From: Beta vulgaris subsp. vulgaris
Lineage: Eukaryota > Streptophyta > Magnoliopsida > Caryophyllales > Amaranthaceae
Assembly (NCBI RefSeq): GCF_026745355.1
Contig: NC_079210.1
Location: 28,092,029 to 28,156,028 of the forward strand
Direction of reading: 5' to 3'
Length of the DNA stretch: 64,000 nt
Below, in pieces: positions 44,799 to 56,420 of the stretch; position 1 is the first letter of the stretch, and each line of letters opens with the position of its first letter. The notes under the pieces are model-generated. The model made no database searches, was not told where the DNA came from, and worked only from the letters and a program-made list of their open reading frames with translations. The position numbers were made by a program, and so were the translations under genes.

Positions 44799-44879
44799 GC
44801 ACATTGCCATCGATGGAGAAGAGTAACAATGTTTGGTTGATGGAGGAGAGTATATTATACTCTCGAATCTTAATGATAT

Positions 44880-45275
44880 AAGTAAAATAAGTCCACAATT
44901 ATTTAAAAATGACATGAAATATTTTCATAATGTCGTGGAACAAAATTCTAAAATAATGTCAAACATACTAGTAACAATAATTTCATGACACAAAATAGAT
45001 CCATAACGTCATAAAAGAGTTCTAAAATGATACAAAAATATTAATAATGACATTAAAAAATTTCCTAAATGATGTAAACATATATAAAAAATGACATAAA
45101 ACAGGCTCAGAATAATGTAGAACACGTCATTTATCACATGAAAAATAGAAAATCATTAATAATGACATAGAGATAAATAATAATAATGCAATGTTATATC
45201 AAGAGTTGCAAAATAATAATAAAATTGGGGATAATGATACAAATTTCTGAGAAATGACATAGATAGAAAATAGTA
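44880..45275 (+). repeat. AT-rich tandem array, left part
   Basis: Diverged units containing AATGACATA, AATAATG and ATAAAATTGGGGATAATGATA. The last full unit (about 45180-45275) matches units of the array at 50220-51545, so the LINE between them was inserted into this array. Confidence 0.6.
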
Positions 45276-45450
45276 GTGGCGAACTAGTGGTTGTCAGGGG
45301 CAGATATAGGATTTTGAATTTGGGGTCCCAATTAAATCAAGCAAATAGACAATGATCATAATACACAAATCATAAGTTTAGCTTAAACGTTGTGAGTGGG
45401 TTTCTGATTTTCTCTATCTAGATTTCCTCTTGACACAGAGTGTCGTTGCC

Positions 45451-46450
45451 ATGGCAAGGAAAAATGGCGGGAAAACTCAGAATCAAAATCTTGGAAAATC
45501 AATGGCGAAACCTTGTGGTCCTTCTTCAGATTCACATGCATTAAGAACGCGTTCGATGGATGAAATAATTGGTATCGAAGCTCTTGATTTTAGATTAGGC
45601 TCTGCTCTTACTCCAAAATCATCAACCCAAAATTTTCAGCAACAATCGGAGATTCGTCACACATTCAATGAGTGGCTTTAATCTTTACATTCAAAACCTT
45701 CGAAGAAGAGTGAAGGTATGACTTCAGTTCCAATCTTACAACAATTTAATGATGTTGCGGATGTAAATGTGAATGTAATTGATGCTGATATGGATGGAAT
45801 TAATGTTGAACTGGATAAACAACACATTAATCTGAATTACAATCAAGAATCTGATCCTGTAAGAATTGAATTAGAAGATATTGAGGAGGAAATCAACTAT
45901 TGGAGTTCTTCGCTTATCTGTTATGTAGTTGGTGCGAATCCACCAATCCAGATGATGGATGGATTTGTGAGGAGAATTTGGAAGAATTTAAAGGTTGATA
46001 AGGTTGCAGTTGTAAAGAAGAGAATCTTCTTGGTGAGGTTTGCTGCGATGGATTCTATGAATCAAGTTATGAATGGACATTATTTCTTTGATAGCAAGCC
46101 TGTAATCATGAAGAAATGGCATGCTAAAATGGATTTTGAACTCGATGAAATTAAAACTCTACCAATTTGGGTACGATTGAAAATTGGATTGAAATGTTGG
46201 GGGAGAAATCTCTTCACAAGATTGTTGCTCAGCTGGGAGATCCTATTAAAAGGGATGATGCAACAAGGAATCGTGAAAGTTGCAATATGCAAGAATATTG
46301 ATTGAAGTAAAGATGGATCAAGTTTTACTTGATAAGATTGAATTTATGAACGAGCATGGAGAGCTCACTACAGTTCCAATGCCTTATGAATGGAAACCAA
46401 TACATATTGTAATGGCATTGGTCATGCTGCACCAGACTGTAGAATAAAGA
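45451..46450 (+). pseudogene. LINE ORF1 (DUF4283 / zinc-knuckle protein)
   Basis: ATG 45451 (MARKNGGKTQNQ) opens a polar N-terminus with a stop at 45681; the main piece 45718-46305 contains the DUF4283-type nucleic-acid-binding fold (SSLICYVVGANPPIQMMDGF, VRRIWKNLKVDKV, KRIFLVRFAAMDSM, and PVIMKKWHAKMDFELDEIKT). A shift near 46190 moves the frame. Around 46402-46440 a zinc knuckle core CNGIGHAAPDC is visible. ORF1 proteins of plant L1 elements coat the element RNA. Confidence 0.82.
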
Positions 46451-46744
46451 AACCACATAAGAGATAGGTCAAGAAAACACAACAACCACTGCAATAAAAT
46501 GTTATACAACTTGTGGTTGAACAAATTAAGCATAATGCACCATTGGGCCATATAGAAATAGATCCATATGGTTTTCAAAAGACTCTTCGACCTATTAAGG
46601 TCGGGGTTACTGCTGTAAAGGAAACCAGTGTAGCTAATTCTTTTACTCTGATGCATGAAGGAGGAATTAGGGAGGCAGAAATGCATGTTAATGGATTGAA
46701 TGGGGCTCCATCAGGAATTCATGGAGGGAACTCTATCCATCCTA

Positions 46745-49700
46745 ATGGATAGAATCTTATGCTGGAATGTGAGGGGGATTAACATGGCTAGGAAGCAGGA
46801 TGATGTTAGATTATACATTAACAAAATGTCAGCTGGCCTTGTTAGTCTCCTGGAGACTAAGGTGAAGGTTTCCAATTTAGGAAATCTTTACCAAAGAATG
46901 TTTTCGAGATGGTGTTTTACAACAAACTCAGCATACCATTATGGTGGAAGGATAATAGTAGCATGGAAGGCAGGTAGCTTTCACCTTAACATTATAAATG
47001 CTTCTACTCAGTTTATACACTGTTTTGTACAACCCATAAGTGGTAGAACTGGCTTCTTCTACACATTTATATATGCTTTTAATGATAGTAAAAGCAGGGA
47101 AGTATTATGGAGGGATTTGAGGAAGTTGTATACTCAGGATGCTTGGGTTATATGTGGTGATCTAAATTGTGTAATGAGTCCAGAGGAAAGATTGGGACAT
47201 TGGTTAGAAAGAATGAAACTAGGGATATAAGAGTATGCATGTTAGAATGTGGTTTAACTGATATCAAGAGTGTGGGCAACATGTTCACCAGGAACAATAA
47301 GCAAGAAGGCAACAAAAGAGTCTACTCTAAATTGGATAGAGTGATGGCTAATTCCAGCTGGCAGGACATTTATAGTTCAGCTGAGGTATGTTTTCAAAAT
47401 GAAGGTGAATTTGATCACTCACATGCATTAATATCAGTGTATCCAAGAGATAACACTGGACTGAGGCCTTTCAGATACATTACAATATGGAAAAATGCTC
47501 CACAGTTCATGGATATTGTGAAGAGGGGGTGGAGTACAGCTGTTCAAGGCACCAAGATGTATGTGGTTTTGCAGAAGTTAAAAGTTGTGAAGAAATAGTT
47601 AAAGGAGTTGAATAGAACTGGTTTTGCAGAGATTCATGTAGCAGAGGTAGCAACATATAAGAAAATGGTGGAAGCTCAAACTCTTATGCATCAACACCCA
47701 GGGGATGCACTGTATGCAGATGCTGAGCTAGCAGTTGTTCAATACTATACTTGCAATCATAAAGCATATGTTGAATTTCTGAAGCAACAAGCCAAGATAG
47801 AGTGGATTAAGAATGGGGATGAAAACACCACTCTTTTTCACCAAAGTATCAAGGCTAGAAAACTTCAAAATCACGTTTACAGCATATATGATGCTGATGG
47901 TAGATGGGTTGATGATGCTAAAGAAGTTACTGAAGCTTTCTTGATCAAATATTACAAAGAATTACTTGGTACAACTGAAACTAGGAATCCTGTTTCATCC
48001 CAGGTTATTGAAAGTGGGCTTATACTCACAGAAGCTCATACATGCATTCTAGAAGCTCCATATACAGTAGAGGAAGTGAAGCATGCTCTATCATCCATCC
48101 CAGGATGCAGAGCTCCAGGTCCTGATGGATTCAGCTCATATTTTTATAGAGACACATGGGATATAGTAGGTGATGAAGTGATAATTAATGTCCTTGATGT
48201 ATTATAAACTGGGAAGCTGCTGAAGGAGCTAAATACCACCACTATCACACTCATTCCTAAGGTCAAGTGTCCTAAGATTGTGAAGGAATTTAGGCCCATA
48301 TCTTGTTGTAACACAATATACAAATGTGTTACAAAAGTGCTCTGTGGGAGGTTGAGGCAAATTTTGCCAGATATAATAATTGAGAATCAGGGGGGTTTGG
48401 TTCATGGTAGATACATAGTCCACAATATCATGGTGATCCAGGATCTGGTAAAACACTATGGGAGGAAAAAGGCTACTCCAAGTTGCATACTGAAAATTGA
48501 CATACAAAAGGCATATAAAACAGTGAACTGGGACTTTTTGAGAGAAAATTCTCACTCATTTGCAGTTTCCAGCTGGCTTCATACATTTAGTCATGGAATG
48601 TATAAGTACACCCATGTTTTCCTTGATGATAAATGGATCTATGGAAGGGTTCTTTAAATCAGCTAGGGGATTGAGACAAGGAGACCCCTTATCCCCCCTT
48701 CTTTTTATGATGTGCATGGAATATCTATCAAGGGTATTATGCAAAATGAGAAGATTAGAGAAATTCCAATTTCATCCAAGTGCAAAGCCATGAGATAGAC
48801 TCATATGCGCTTTGCAGATGATCTTATCTTATGCTGCAAAGGTGACTATGCTTCCCTTTATCTACTACTAGGGGCTTTTAAGTTGTTCTCCAATACATCT
48901 GGTCTAAAGGCAAATGTGCAAAAATCTACAATGTATACATGTGGAATGAAGGAGAAGGATGTTCAGAGGATCATGATTGCCTCAGGCTTTGAAAGGAGTA
49001 CATTACCTTTCAAATATCTTGGTTCCTATATGTTCAAAGAAGATTTCTGCAGCACAGTGTGAAGTATTGACAGACAAGATCATTGCAAGAATTAGAATCT
49101 GGAGTACAAGGCATCTATCTTACATGGCCAGATGTCAGTTGATTAATTTAGTGTTGCTCAGTCTACATGTGTACTGGGCACAGGTGTTTATCTTACCACA
49201 AAGAATACTCAATGAGGTAATCAAGACTTGTCGAGCTTTTCTTTGGAGTGGTCAACATTCCAGCAGCAAACCTGGTCAAATAGCATGGGAGCATATATGC
49301 AATAAGAAGGAAGCAGGTGGCTTAGGTTTCAGAGATGTGAAGCTATGGAACATAGCTTGTATGGGGAAATATGTGTGGGCTATTTCCACTAAACAAGATA
49401 ATGTAGGATTAAATGGGTCAATGATATCTATCTCAGAGAAGATGAGTGGTGGGATGATGTCCCAAAGCCTGATGCTAGCTGGTACTGGAGAAGAGTTTGT
49501 GTTATTAAAGAGAAATTGAACAACTTTTACACAAATGCTGAACTGCAAGCTATGCCTAAATACTCTGTTAAGGCAGTGTATGAGAAAATGAAAGGCGAGC
49601 AGCCAAAAAAAGAGTGGGCTAAGTGTATATAGCATTCCTAAACACATATTTATTTTCTCGCTGGCAATTCAAAATAAATTATAGACTACCGCTAGACTTT

Positions 49701-50100
49701 CTCACATAGGCATCATTAGATCTGTCTTATGTCTATTATGTGACTCACAAGATGAAACTCACAATCATCTATTTTTTAGCTGTGTATACAGTAGTAGAAC
49801 ATGTTTGGGGCAACTCAAGCAATGGCTGGGAATTAAATGTGTTGCAAGTGAATTGGTGCAGATTTGCAGATGGATCAGAAGATGCAAGAGCTTTATGTTC
49901 AGAAGACAAATTTTTGTTGCTGGTGTTGCTGTTGTAATGTATCAAATTTGGAGGAGTAGGAATTCCAGTTACTGGAATCAGTGTATTCCTACTATTCATA
50001 GTACTATGAAACTTGTCAAAGCTGGATTGAAGCTTCGAATTACTAGTGTAATGCCTAGTAAAGTGTCTAGAGTGGATCAGGCTTGGTTTAGGAGTCTGTA
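46745..50100 (+). pseudogene. LINE ORF2: AP endonuclease and reverse transcriptase
   Basis: Endonuclease: ILCWNVRGINMARKQ, GLVSLLETKVK (catalytic E), VICGDLNCVMSPEER, YSKLDRVM, then FDHSHALISV, spread over two frames (break near 47200). RT: GCRAPGPDGFSSYFYRDTW, PKIVKEFRPISCCN, LKIDIQKAYKTVNWDFL, GLRQGDPLSPLLF and the catalytic RFADDLILCCKGD at 48805-48843. The thumb and zinc-binding end reach WRSRNSSYWNQC near 49953-49985. Stops or shifts at 47598, 48207, about 48550, 48793, about 49030 and 49519. The catalytic residues survive; reading frame does not. Confidence 0.9.
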
Positions 50101-50219
50101 ATTGATTTAAATCTGGAGTATGTAATATGGTGTTTCCCCTTGGGTTAAAGAGTCCAACCTAGTTGGTTGGTTTCCCTTGAGGGAAGTTGGTTGTAATTGT
50201 TTGGTTATTAATAATACTG

Positions 50220-51545
50220 ACTGAAATGAGTAATAATGACAAATAAATGAGTAATAATGTTTTGCATACAAAGAGTTGAAAGTAATAATAAAATTGGAAA
50301 AAATGATATAAGCTTCCTGAAAAATCACAAAGAAATGAGTAATAATAACATAGAATTGAGTAATAATGTTATGGCATACAAAAAATTAAAATATAACAAT
50401 AAAGTAGGAAAAAATGGTACAAGCTTGTGGAACAATGACATAGAAATGATACAAATGACATAAAAAAATGAATAATGATGACATAGAAATGACTAACAAT
50501 GCTATGTATTTAGAGATTCTAGTAACCAAAATTGGGGAAAATAATATAAGTTTCATGAAATATAACATATAAATGAGTAATAATTACATATAAATAAGGA
50601 ATAATGTTATAGTTTATAAATAGTTTGTAAAAAAAGAATTAAATAGATAAAGTGATACAAGTTTGCTGAAAATGACATAGAAATGACTAATAATTCTATA
50701 AATATACAGAAATAAAAATAATACTAAGATTGAATAAAATGATATGAGTTTCTTGAAAAATGACGTAGAATTGAAAATCAATGACATAGAATTGTGTAAT
50801 AATGCTATGGTATTTAAAGAGTTCAAAATTAACAAAAAAAAATTGAAAAATAATAATAAAATTGGGGGGAAATTATATTAGTTTCCTAACAAATGACATA
50901 GAAATGAGTAATGATGCTATGTTAAAGTTTGGGGAAAATGACATAAGTTTCTTGAAAAGTGACATAGAAATGATTAAGAATGACATACAAATGAGTAATA
51001 ACGATATGTTATATAAAGCAGAAAAATTAAAAATAAAGAACAAAAAAATTTACAAGTTGGCTAAAAAACTTATATAGAAATGACATAAAAATGAGTAAGA
51101 GTCATATGTTATATACAGAGATGAAAAATAATAATAAACTAGGAGAAAATTATAAAAAATTGTTGAAATGACATAGAAATGAGTACAAATTAAATAGATA
51201 TGAGTACAAATGAAATAGAATTGAGCAATAACAATATGATATATAAAGAGTTGAAAAATAATAATAAAATTGGAGAAAATGATATAAGTTTCTTGAAATG
51301 GCTAATAATGCTAGTATACAAAGAGTTGAAAAATAACAATAAAATTGGAGAAAATGATATAAGTTTTCTAAAAAAAGACATAGAAATGAGTAATAATGCT
51401 ACAATATATAAAAATTTTAAAAATAATTAAAAAAATACGAAAAATTGATACAAGTTTGCTCGAAAATGACAAAGAAATTAGTACAAATGACAAAAAAAAT
51501 GAGTAATATGACATAAAAGTGACTAATAATATTATGTATACCATG
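50220..51545 (+). repeat. AT-rich tandem array, right part
   Basis: About 13 diverged copies of a roughly 85-100 bp unit: AATGACATAGAAATGAGTAA, TAATGCTATG.TATA.AAAGAG, TTGAAAAATAATAATAAAAT, TGGAGAAAATGATATAAGTT, TCTTGAA (consecutive parts). Copies differ by indels and the array loses regularity at both ends. Open frames in it on either strand are repeat artefacts. Confidence 0.85.
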
Positions 51546-53239
51546 AGGTTAAAAATAATTTTATCATTTATAAGTTTAATCCCACAATTTTACAATTACA
51601 TCACTATATGTAAACTTCCCACCCTCCTACACTCCACCACCCCCACCCTTCCCGACGCACACCACCACCACCATTGCATCGTCACCACATGATAAGTCGT
51701 CACTACTATCACAAAAACACGTAACTGCCACGACCATCAGAACCTCTGTTCATTACTGTCTCTCTCCTCAAATCTCTAAGATCGATCTGAATTTTTTCTA
51801 TCTATCCTCTCTCTTCTTATATCTTTACTTCTATTTCTCGAATGCGGTTGCATTTTCGTTGCTTCAACAACCTAACCCATGGCCACCCAGTCCATATTTT
51901 TGAGAAGAAGAAGAGTGTTGTATATTCAGTCTTAAAGCGCAACCTCAATCGCAACGAATGAATACGACGATGAGACAAAAGAAGAAAAATTGTTGTATAT
52001 CCAGTAATTGATTTCTAAATCATAATCGAAATTTTTAGAATATTAGATCTTAGAAATTCCCATTTTTTAAGAAAATTCGTTGCCCGTTGCATTGGATAAG
52101 TGTTGAATTACGGAAAAATTGAGCATGAAACTATGTGATTGAAGAAGATTTTATGTTTTTCACATAATAAATGTCGCCATTAAACCTACACAACAAGATT
52201 GATCGTATCAGAATGGATGAACTTCAAGTCGTCAAATTCGAGGTTTTCCATGGAACTCCGACGATTTTCATCGAACTTTTCATGCGAAGCAGATGAAGGA
52301 GAAGACTGAAAGATGGAGGAAAAGGGTGAGGTGTTTCACACGTGTAAATAAACCTGTTACACAATAAATTATTGTGTAACAGTTACACCTAAGACTTTGT
52401 GATTTTATATGATTAAAAAGTCAAAGAATATTGTAATATAAAGAGGTATCAGTGACCATCACTTGCTGTGGTAAGAGACCGTCTACTTTTAATTTAAATA
52501 TTAGGTTACGGCGAAGTCTAATATTAAGAGGAAAATGGACTATCTTTTTTAATATAGTGACTAGTTTAATCAATTAAGTCACCAGTTTAATCTGTTTATT
52601 GACTCGTTGAATCCATTCAGTCCTCACGTTCTTTAATCCATTTAGTGACTAGTTTAACCCATTCGGTAAGATTGTCGGGTTATTTTTTTGATATTGTTTC
52701 TTGTAGTTCGAGATTCAAGGGAAGAAAAAAACAAAAGATGACTAGGTTGGTGCGAGATATCTAGAGATAATATGTTGGGTTAAAGTGAGATAGAATGACT
52801 TTGTGAGGAGAATATAAGCTTTAAATTTGTCTAATTTTATGTTCATATTAGACCGTCTACTCTAATAATTTGTCATCAGTGAGTTGCATGAAATATCACA
52901 TTCAAGGTTTAACAACTGAGTCGGATATCATCCAATTTTTCTTCTTCATTTCACTTAAAAAGTATATGAGATGGATAATACGATCATATCAAGAACTATA
53001 TTTCACAATTTAATAAATTTTGTTTAATTTTTAAATAAATAAGTACAATAATGTAACAAAGAGAAACAATCACGGTCGTAAGGGAGATTATATGAAGTAG
53101 TGGGGGTATATATCAACTAACTTATTTGATAAAATTATAAAAGAGTGATTATTGTCTGAATTATCACCATCTTTGTTTTCCTTAATCACATCAAAACAAT
53201 ATAGTTCCTAAAAAATGTAAGTCTTAAATGACTTCGTGG
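51546..53239. other. Unassigned region with leader-like and palindromic sequence
   Basis: No gene. 51620-51900 is C-rich (CACCACCACCACC) and CT-rich like a gene leader on the plus strand, but no ORF follows. 52354-52382 is a perfect 29-bp palindrome. 52555-52680 has three to four repeats of the phrase AGTGACTAGTTTAA/ATCCATT.AGT. GAGACCGTCTACT occurs at 52465 and a related copy at 52851. Confidence 0.4.
52354..52382. repeat. Perfect palindrome, 14-bp arms
   Basis: CTGTTACACAATAA, one A, then the exact reverse complement TTATTGTGTAACAG. Flanked by GTGTTTCACACGTGTAAA on the left and TTACACC on the right, so TTACAC words continue outside. Confidence 0.9.
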
Positions 53240-53244
53240 ACAAT

Positions 53245-53451
53245 TATAGAAATTGTAATCAAGGTTTCATATTCATTCAAAGAGAGATTAACAAAAAAGT
53301 TTATTAAGGAAGAAAGAGAGAGAGAAATTTGTTATTCAGCTCAACTAACTCAATTATTACAAGAGTTAACATATCTTTATTTAAACTATCTGGCTAATCA
53401 CTATTGCTGACTAGGAAAATAGATTTACAAGATATATAAATAAAGATTATA
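53245..53451 (-). repeat. 3' LTR of the short-LTR copia element
   Basis: 207 bp; minus strand TATAATCTTTAT...TTTCTATA. A TATA-like element (GTTTAAATAAAG region) is decayed compared with the 5' LTR. Confidence 0.93.
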
Positions 53452-53459
53452 CTCCCCCT

Positions 53460-54960
53460 TCAAGCCGTACTTGTTGAAACAAGACCAATCTTGCAACAAA
53501 GCAAATGATCTTGATGAGAAGGCAGAGTTTTGGTGAGTAAATCATCCAATTGAGCAGCATTGGTGACATGAGCAGTTGCAATAAAGCTTGCTTTTACTTG
53601 TTCCCTGACATAATGCATATCCCTTTTAAGATGTTTAGTTTTCTCATGAAATTTGGGATTTTGAGCAAGATGTTCAAGTAAAGTGTTGTCACAGTACATA
53701 TTAATAGGAAAGTATGGAATGACTTAAAGATCTTATAATTGACCATGAAGCCAAACCAACTCACTAGCTTTGGAGGACATGCTCATATATTCTGCTTCAG
53801 TAGAGGATTTGCTGACTGTGGTCTGCTTCTTAGTCTTCCAGGAGACCAAGTTGTTGCCAAGAAACACAGCATAAGAATTTAATGATCTACTGCTAAACTG
53901 ATAGGCACTCCAGTTAGAGTCACTGTAAGCAGAAATGTCAAGATTGTTGTGTGCAGAATAAAATAAGCCATATCCTTAGTACCTTGTAGATACTTTACAA
54001 CATGTAGGGAAGCTCTCAAGTGAGGAACATGAGATTGATGCATGAACTAACTAAGATGTTACATAGGATAAGAAAGATCAGGCCAAGTGAGCCCCAAGTA
54101 TAGAAGTCTACCAACTAATATTCTATACATATCAGACTCATCAAGAATATCACCTATGCCAGTTGAGAGTTTTAAACTAGTAGGTAAAGGCCTAGGAGCA
54201 GGAGAAGATTCACAAGCTTCCATTCCACAATCAATGATAATGTCTTTGATATACTTTTGCTGAGATAATAGAACACCATTTGAGTTTCTAGATATTTCAA
54301 TGCGCAAAAATTAACTCAAGTTACCAAGATCCTTGATGGTAAACGCACTATCAAGAGATCTTTTAACATCATCAATTTGAAGCATACTTGTACCAGTCAC
54401 TAGCATGTCATCAACATAAACTAAGATAGCCAAAACTTGACCATCTAAGAGTCTAGTAAACAAGGAATAATCTTGCTTAATTAGACTGAATAAAACCTAA
54501 TCTTCTAAGAAACGTACTCAATTCCTTGTTCCACTTTCTAGAAGCTTGTTTTAGTCCATAAATGGATTTTTTCAGCTTGCAAACTTGACCATCACAAGCC
54601 TTAGTATAACTATCAGGAGGAATGATATACACTTCTTCATCTAGAAATCCATATAAAAAGGCATTGTTCACATCAAGTTGACACAATTGCCAACCATGAA
54701 CAATAGCAACAATAATTAAAACTCTTATAGTTGCTAATTTGGCAACTGGTGCAAAGGTTTGTGTAAATCTTGCCCCTCAATTTGTTGGTAACCAGTAGCT
54801 ACTAAACGAGCTTTATGTCTCTCAATGCTACCATTAAGCTTAAATTTTGTTTTGTATAACCATCTTGAACCAATGGCTTCTTTACCTGCAGGAAGTAAAG
54901 TTAACTCCCAAGTATCATTTGCCTCCAAAGTCGCTAATTCTTTATCCATTGTCATAATCC
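53460..54960 (-). pseudogene. Reverse transcriptase and RNase H of the short-LTR copia element
   Basis: RT opens at 54955 ([38 protein letters not shown]), passes a shift near 54740, continues with CQLDVNNAFLYGFLDEEVYI and LKKSIYGLKQASRKWN (54686-54477), and has the catalytic ILVYVDDMLVTGT at about 54431-54393. The connection and RNase H follow (YRILVGRLLYLGLTWPDLSY near 54125; YCDNTLLEHLAQNPKFHEKTKH and KRDMHYVREQV, 53699-53600). The frame is broken in at least five places. RNase H ends 5-10 bp before the polypurine tract. Confidence 0.9.
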
Positions 54961-55539
54961 AATCAAGATTATGTTTAGCTTGATTGTAAAATTTAGGTTA
55001 AACAACATGATGTGAATCAACTGCAAAAGAAGCAGATTCACTAAAAGAATAATGTAGGGTGTGATTTTTGTGCGGAATATAAGTGGAAAAAATCTCTAAG
55101 TTTAGTGGAAGGTTTAATTTGTCTGTGAGAAGTTCTAAGAAGGATTGCTGTATGGTGAGAAATAGGAGAGGCTAAAGAGTTAATGGGAGTAACAAATATA
55201 GGAGAAGAAATATTATGAGAATCATGAGAAAGGGAAGGACTGTTAAGTTGATTCAAGGAAGAACCTAATTCAGAATTCGAAGAATTATGTGTGGAGCTAT
55301 GATTAGAAGAATATTGTGTAATAGGAACAAATCATTCTTCAGAATTTGTTCCAAAGTTAACAAGACAAATATTAATAGAACAGTTAGAAGACATGGAAGT
55401 GGTAGGATATGGAAATATGGTTTCGAAGAATATGGCATCTTTGGACACAAAAGTAGTATGAGTGTTTAAATCATACAACTTATAGGACTTTTGACCATAT
55501 GGATACCCCAAGAAAATACATTTTCTTGATCTTGTATCA

Positions 55540-56420
55540 AATTTGTCTCATTGTGTGTTCATGTTATAAGCAAAACATAAACATCCAAACACTCTCAGAT
55601 TACTATAGGAAGGAGGTTTTTGAGATAAAATTTCATGAGGAGCTTTCCAATTCAACAGCTTGATAGGAAGTTTGTTATTAATGTGTGTACCAGTTAACAA
55701 ATAGTCTCCCCAAAATTTCTTAGAAAGTCTAGCTTGAAATCTTAAAGCTCTAGCAAAGGCCAATAGATGCTTGTGTTTCCTCTCAACTCGACCATTATGT
55801 TGAGGCACATAAGGAACACTCCTCTGATGGAAAATACCCCTTTTAGCAAACATCCTTAAGCATTCTTTCTTTATTAGTTCAGTCCCATTATCAGATCTGA
55901 CACTTTTTAGCTTAACATGAAACTGAGTTTCTACCAGGATTAGAAAATTTGCAACAACTTTAGATACTTGAAGCTTGTTATGTATCAAGAATGTCCAAAC
56001 AACCCTACTATAATAATCCAATATAGTAAGACAATAAGATGCACCATTAAGAGCAACTACTTTATATGGACCTCATAAGTCAATATGCACTAATGCAAAA
56101 CAAGAAGTAGCTCTGCTTATGCTGATAGAAAATGGTAATTTCTCTTGTTTACCATGTATGCAAACATAACAATTGTATTCTTTCAATTCTTTGCAATTAT
56201 AAATTGTTATATGTTGCATTTTAGATAATCAAACATGTCTTAAACAAGCATGAATCAATTCTAAAGTACGTTCAGCAACACATTTATTCTTATTGCTAGT
56301 AGCAGTTCTAGCAGGTAATACTTGAGTATCAACCACTAACTTAGTTACAGCAGCATTACAAGATGTTTTATTACTAGGAAAAATTGACAAAAATAAGCCA
56401 ACCTTTGGCCCGTATTCCAC
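55540..56420 (-). pseudogene. Integrase of the short-LTR copia element
   Basis: The end of the GAG-pre-integrase region lies at 56420-56229 (LELIHACLRH in place of the usual HxxLGH; degraded). The core reads MDYYSRVVWTFLIHNK, KSVRSDNGTELIKKE and VPQHNGRVERKHKHLLAFAR, giving D,D,35E. It continues with the C-terminal block (LPIKLLNWKAPHEILSQKPP, LRVFGCLCFAYN) to 55548. 55450-54960 is a low-complexity serine-rich linker with stops. Confidence 0.88.

Larger units (their letters stand above)
45390..50219 (+). mobile_element. LINE (L1-type), nearly full length, degenerate
   Basis: Carries ORF1 (45451-46450), an AP-endonuclease/RT ORF2 (46745-50100) and a 3' UTR with GTCCAACCTAGTTGGTT at about 50152. 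Both termini abut the tandem array. The exact 5' end is not defined; 45276-45389 has GGGGCAGATATAGGATTTTG of unknown origin. No clear poly(A) or target duplication could be read because the surrounding array is A-rich and repetitive. Confidence 0.88.

Noticed and set aside
50220..51545. CRISPR or regulatory repeat cluster
   Set aside because: Units are diverged, contiguous and AT-rich without unique spacers; a degenerate tandem array fits.
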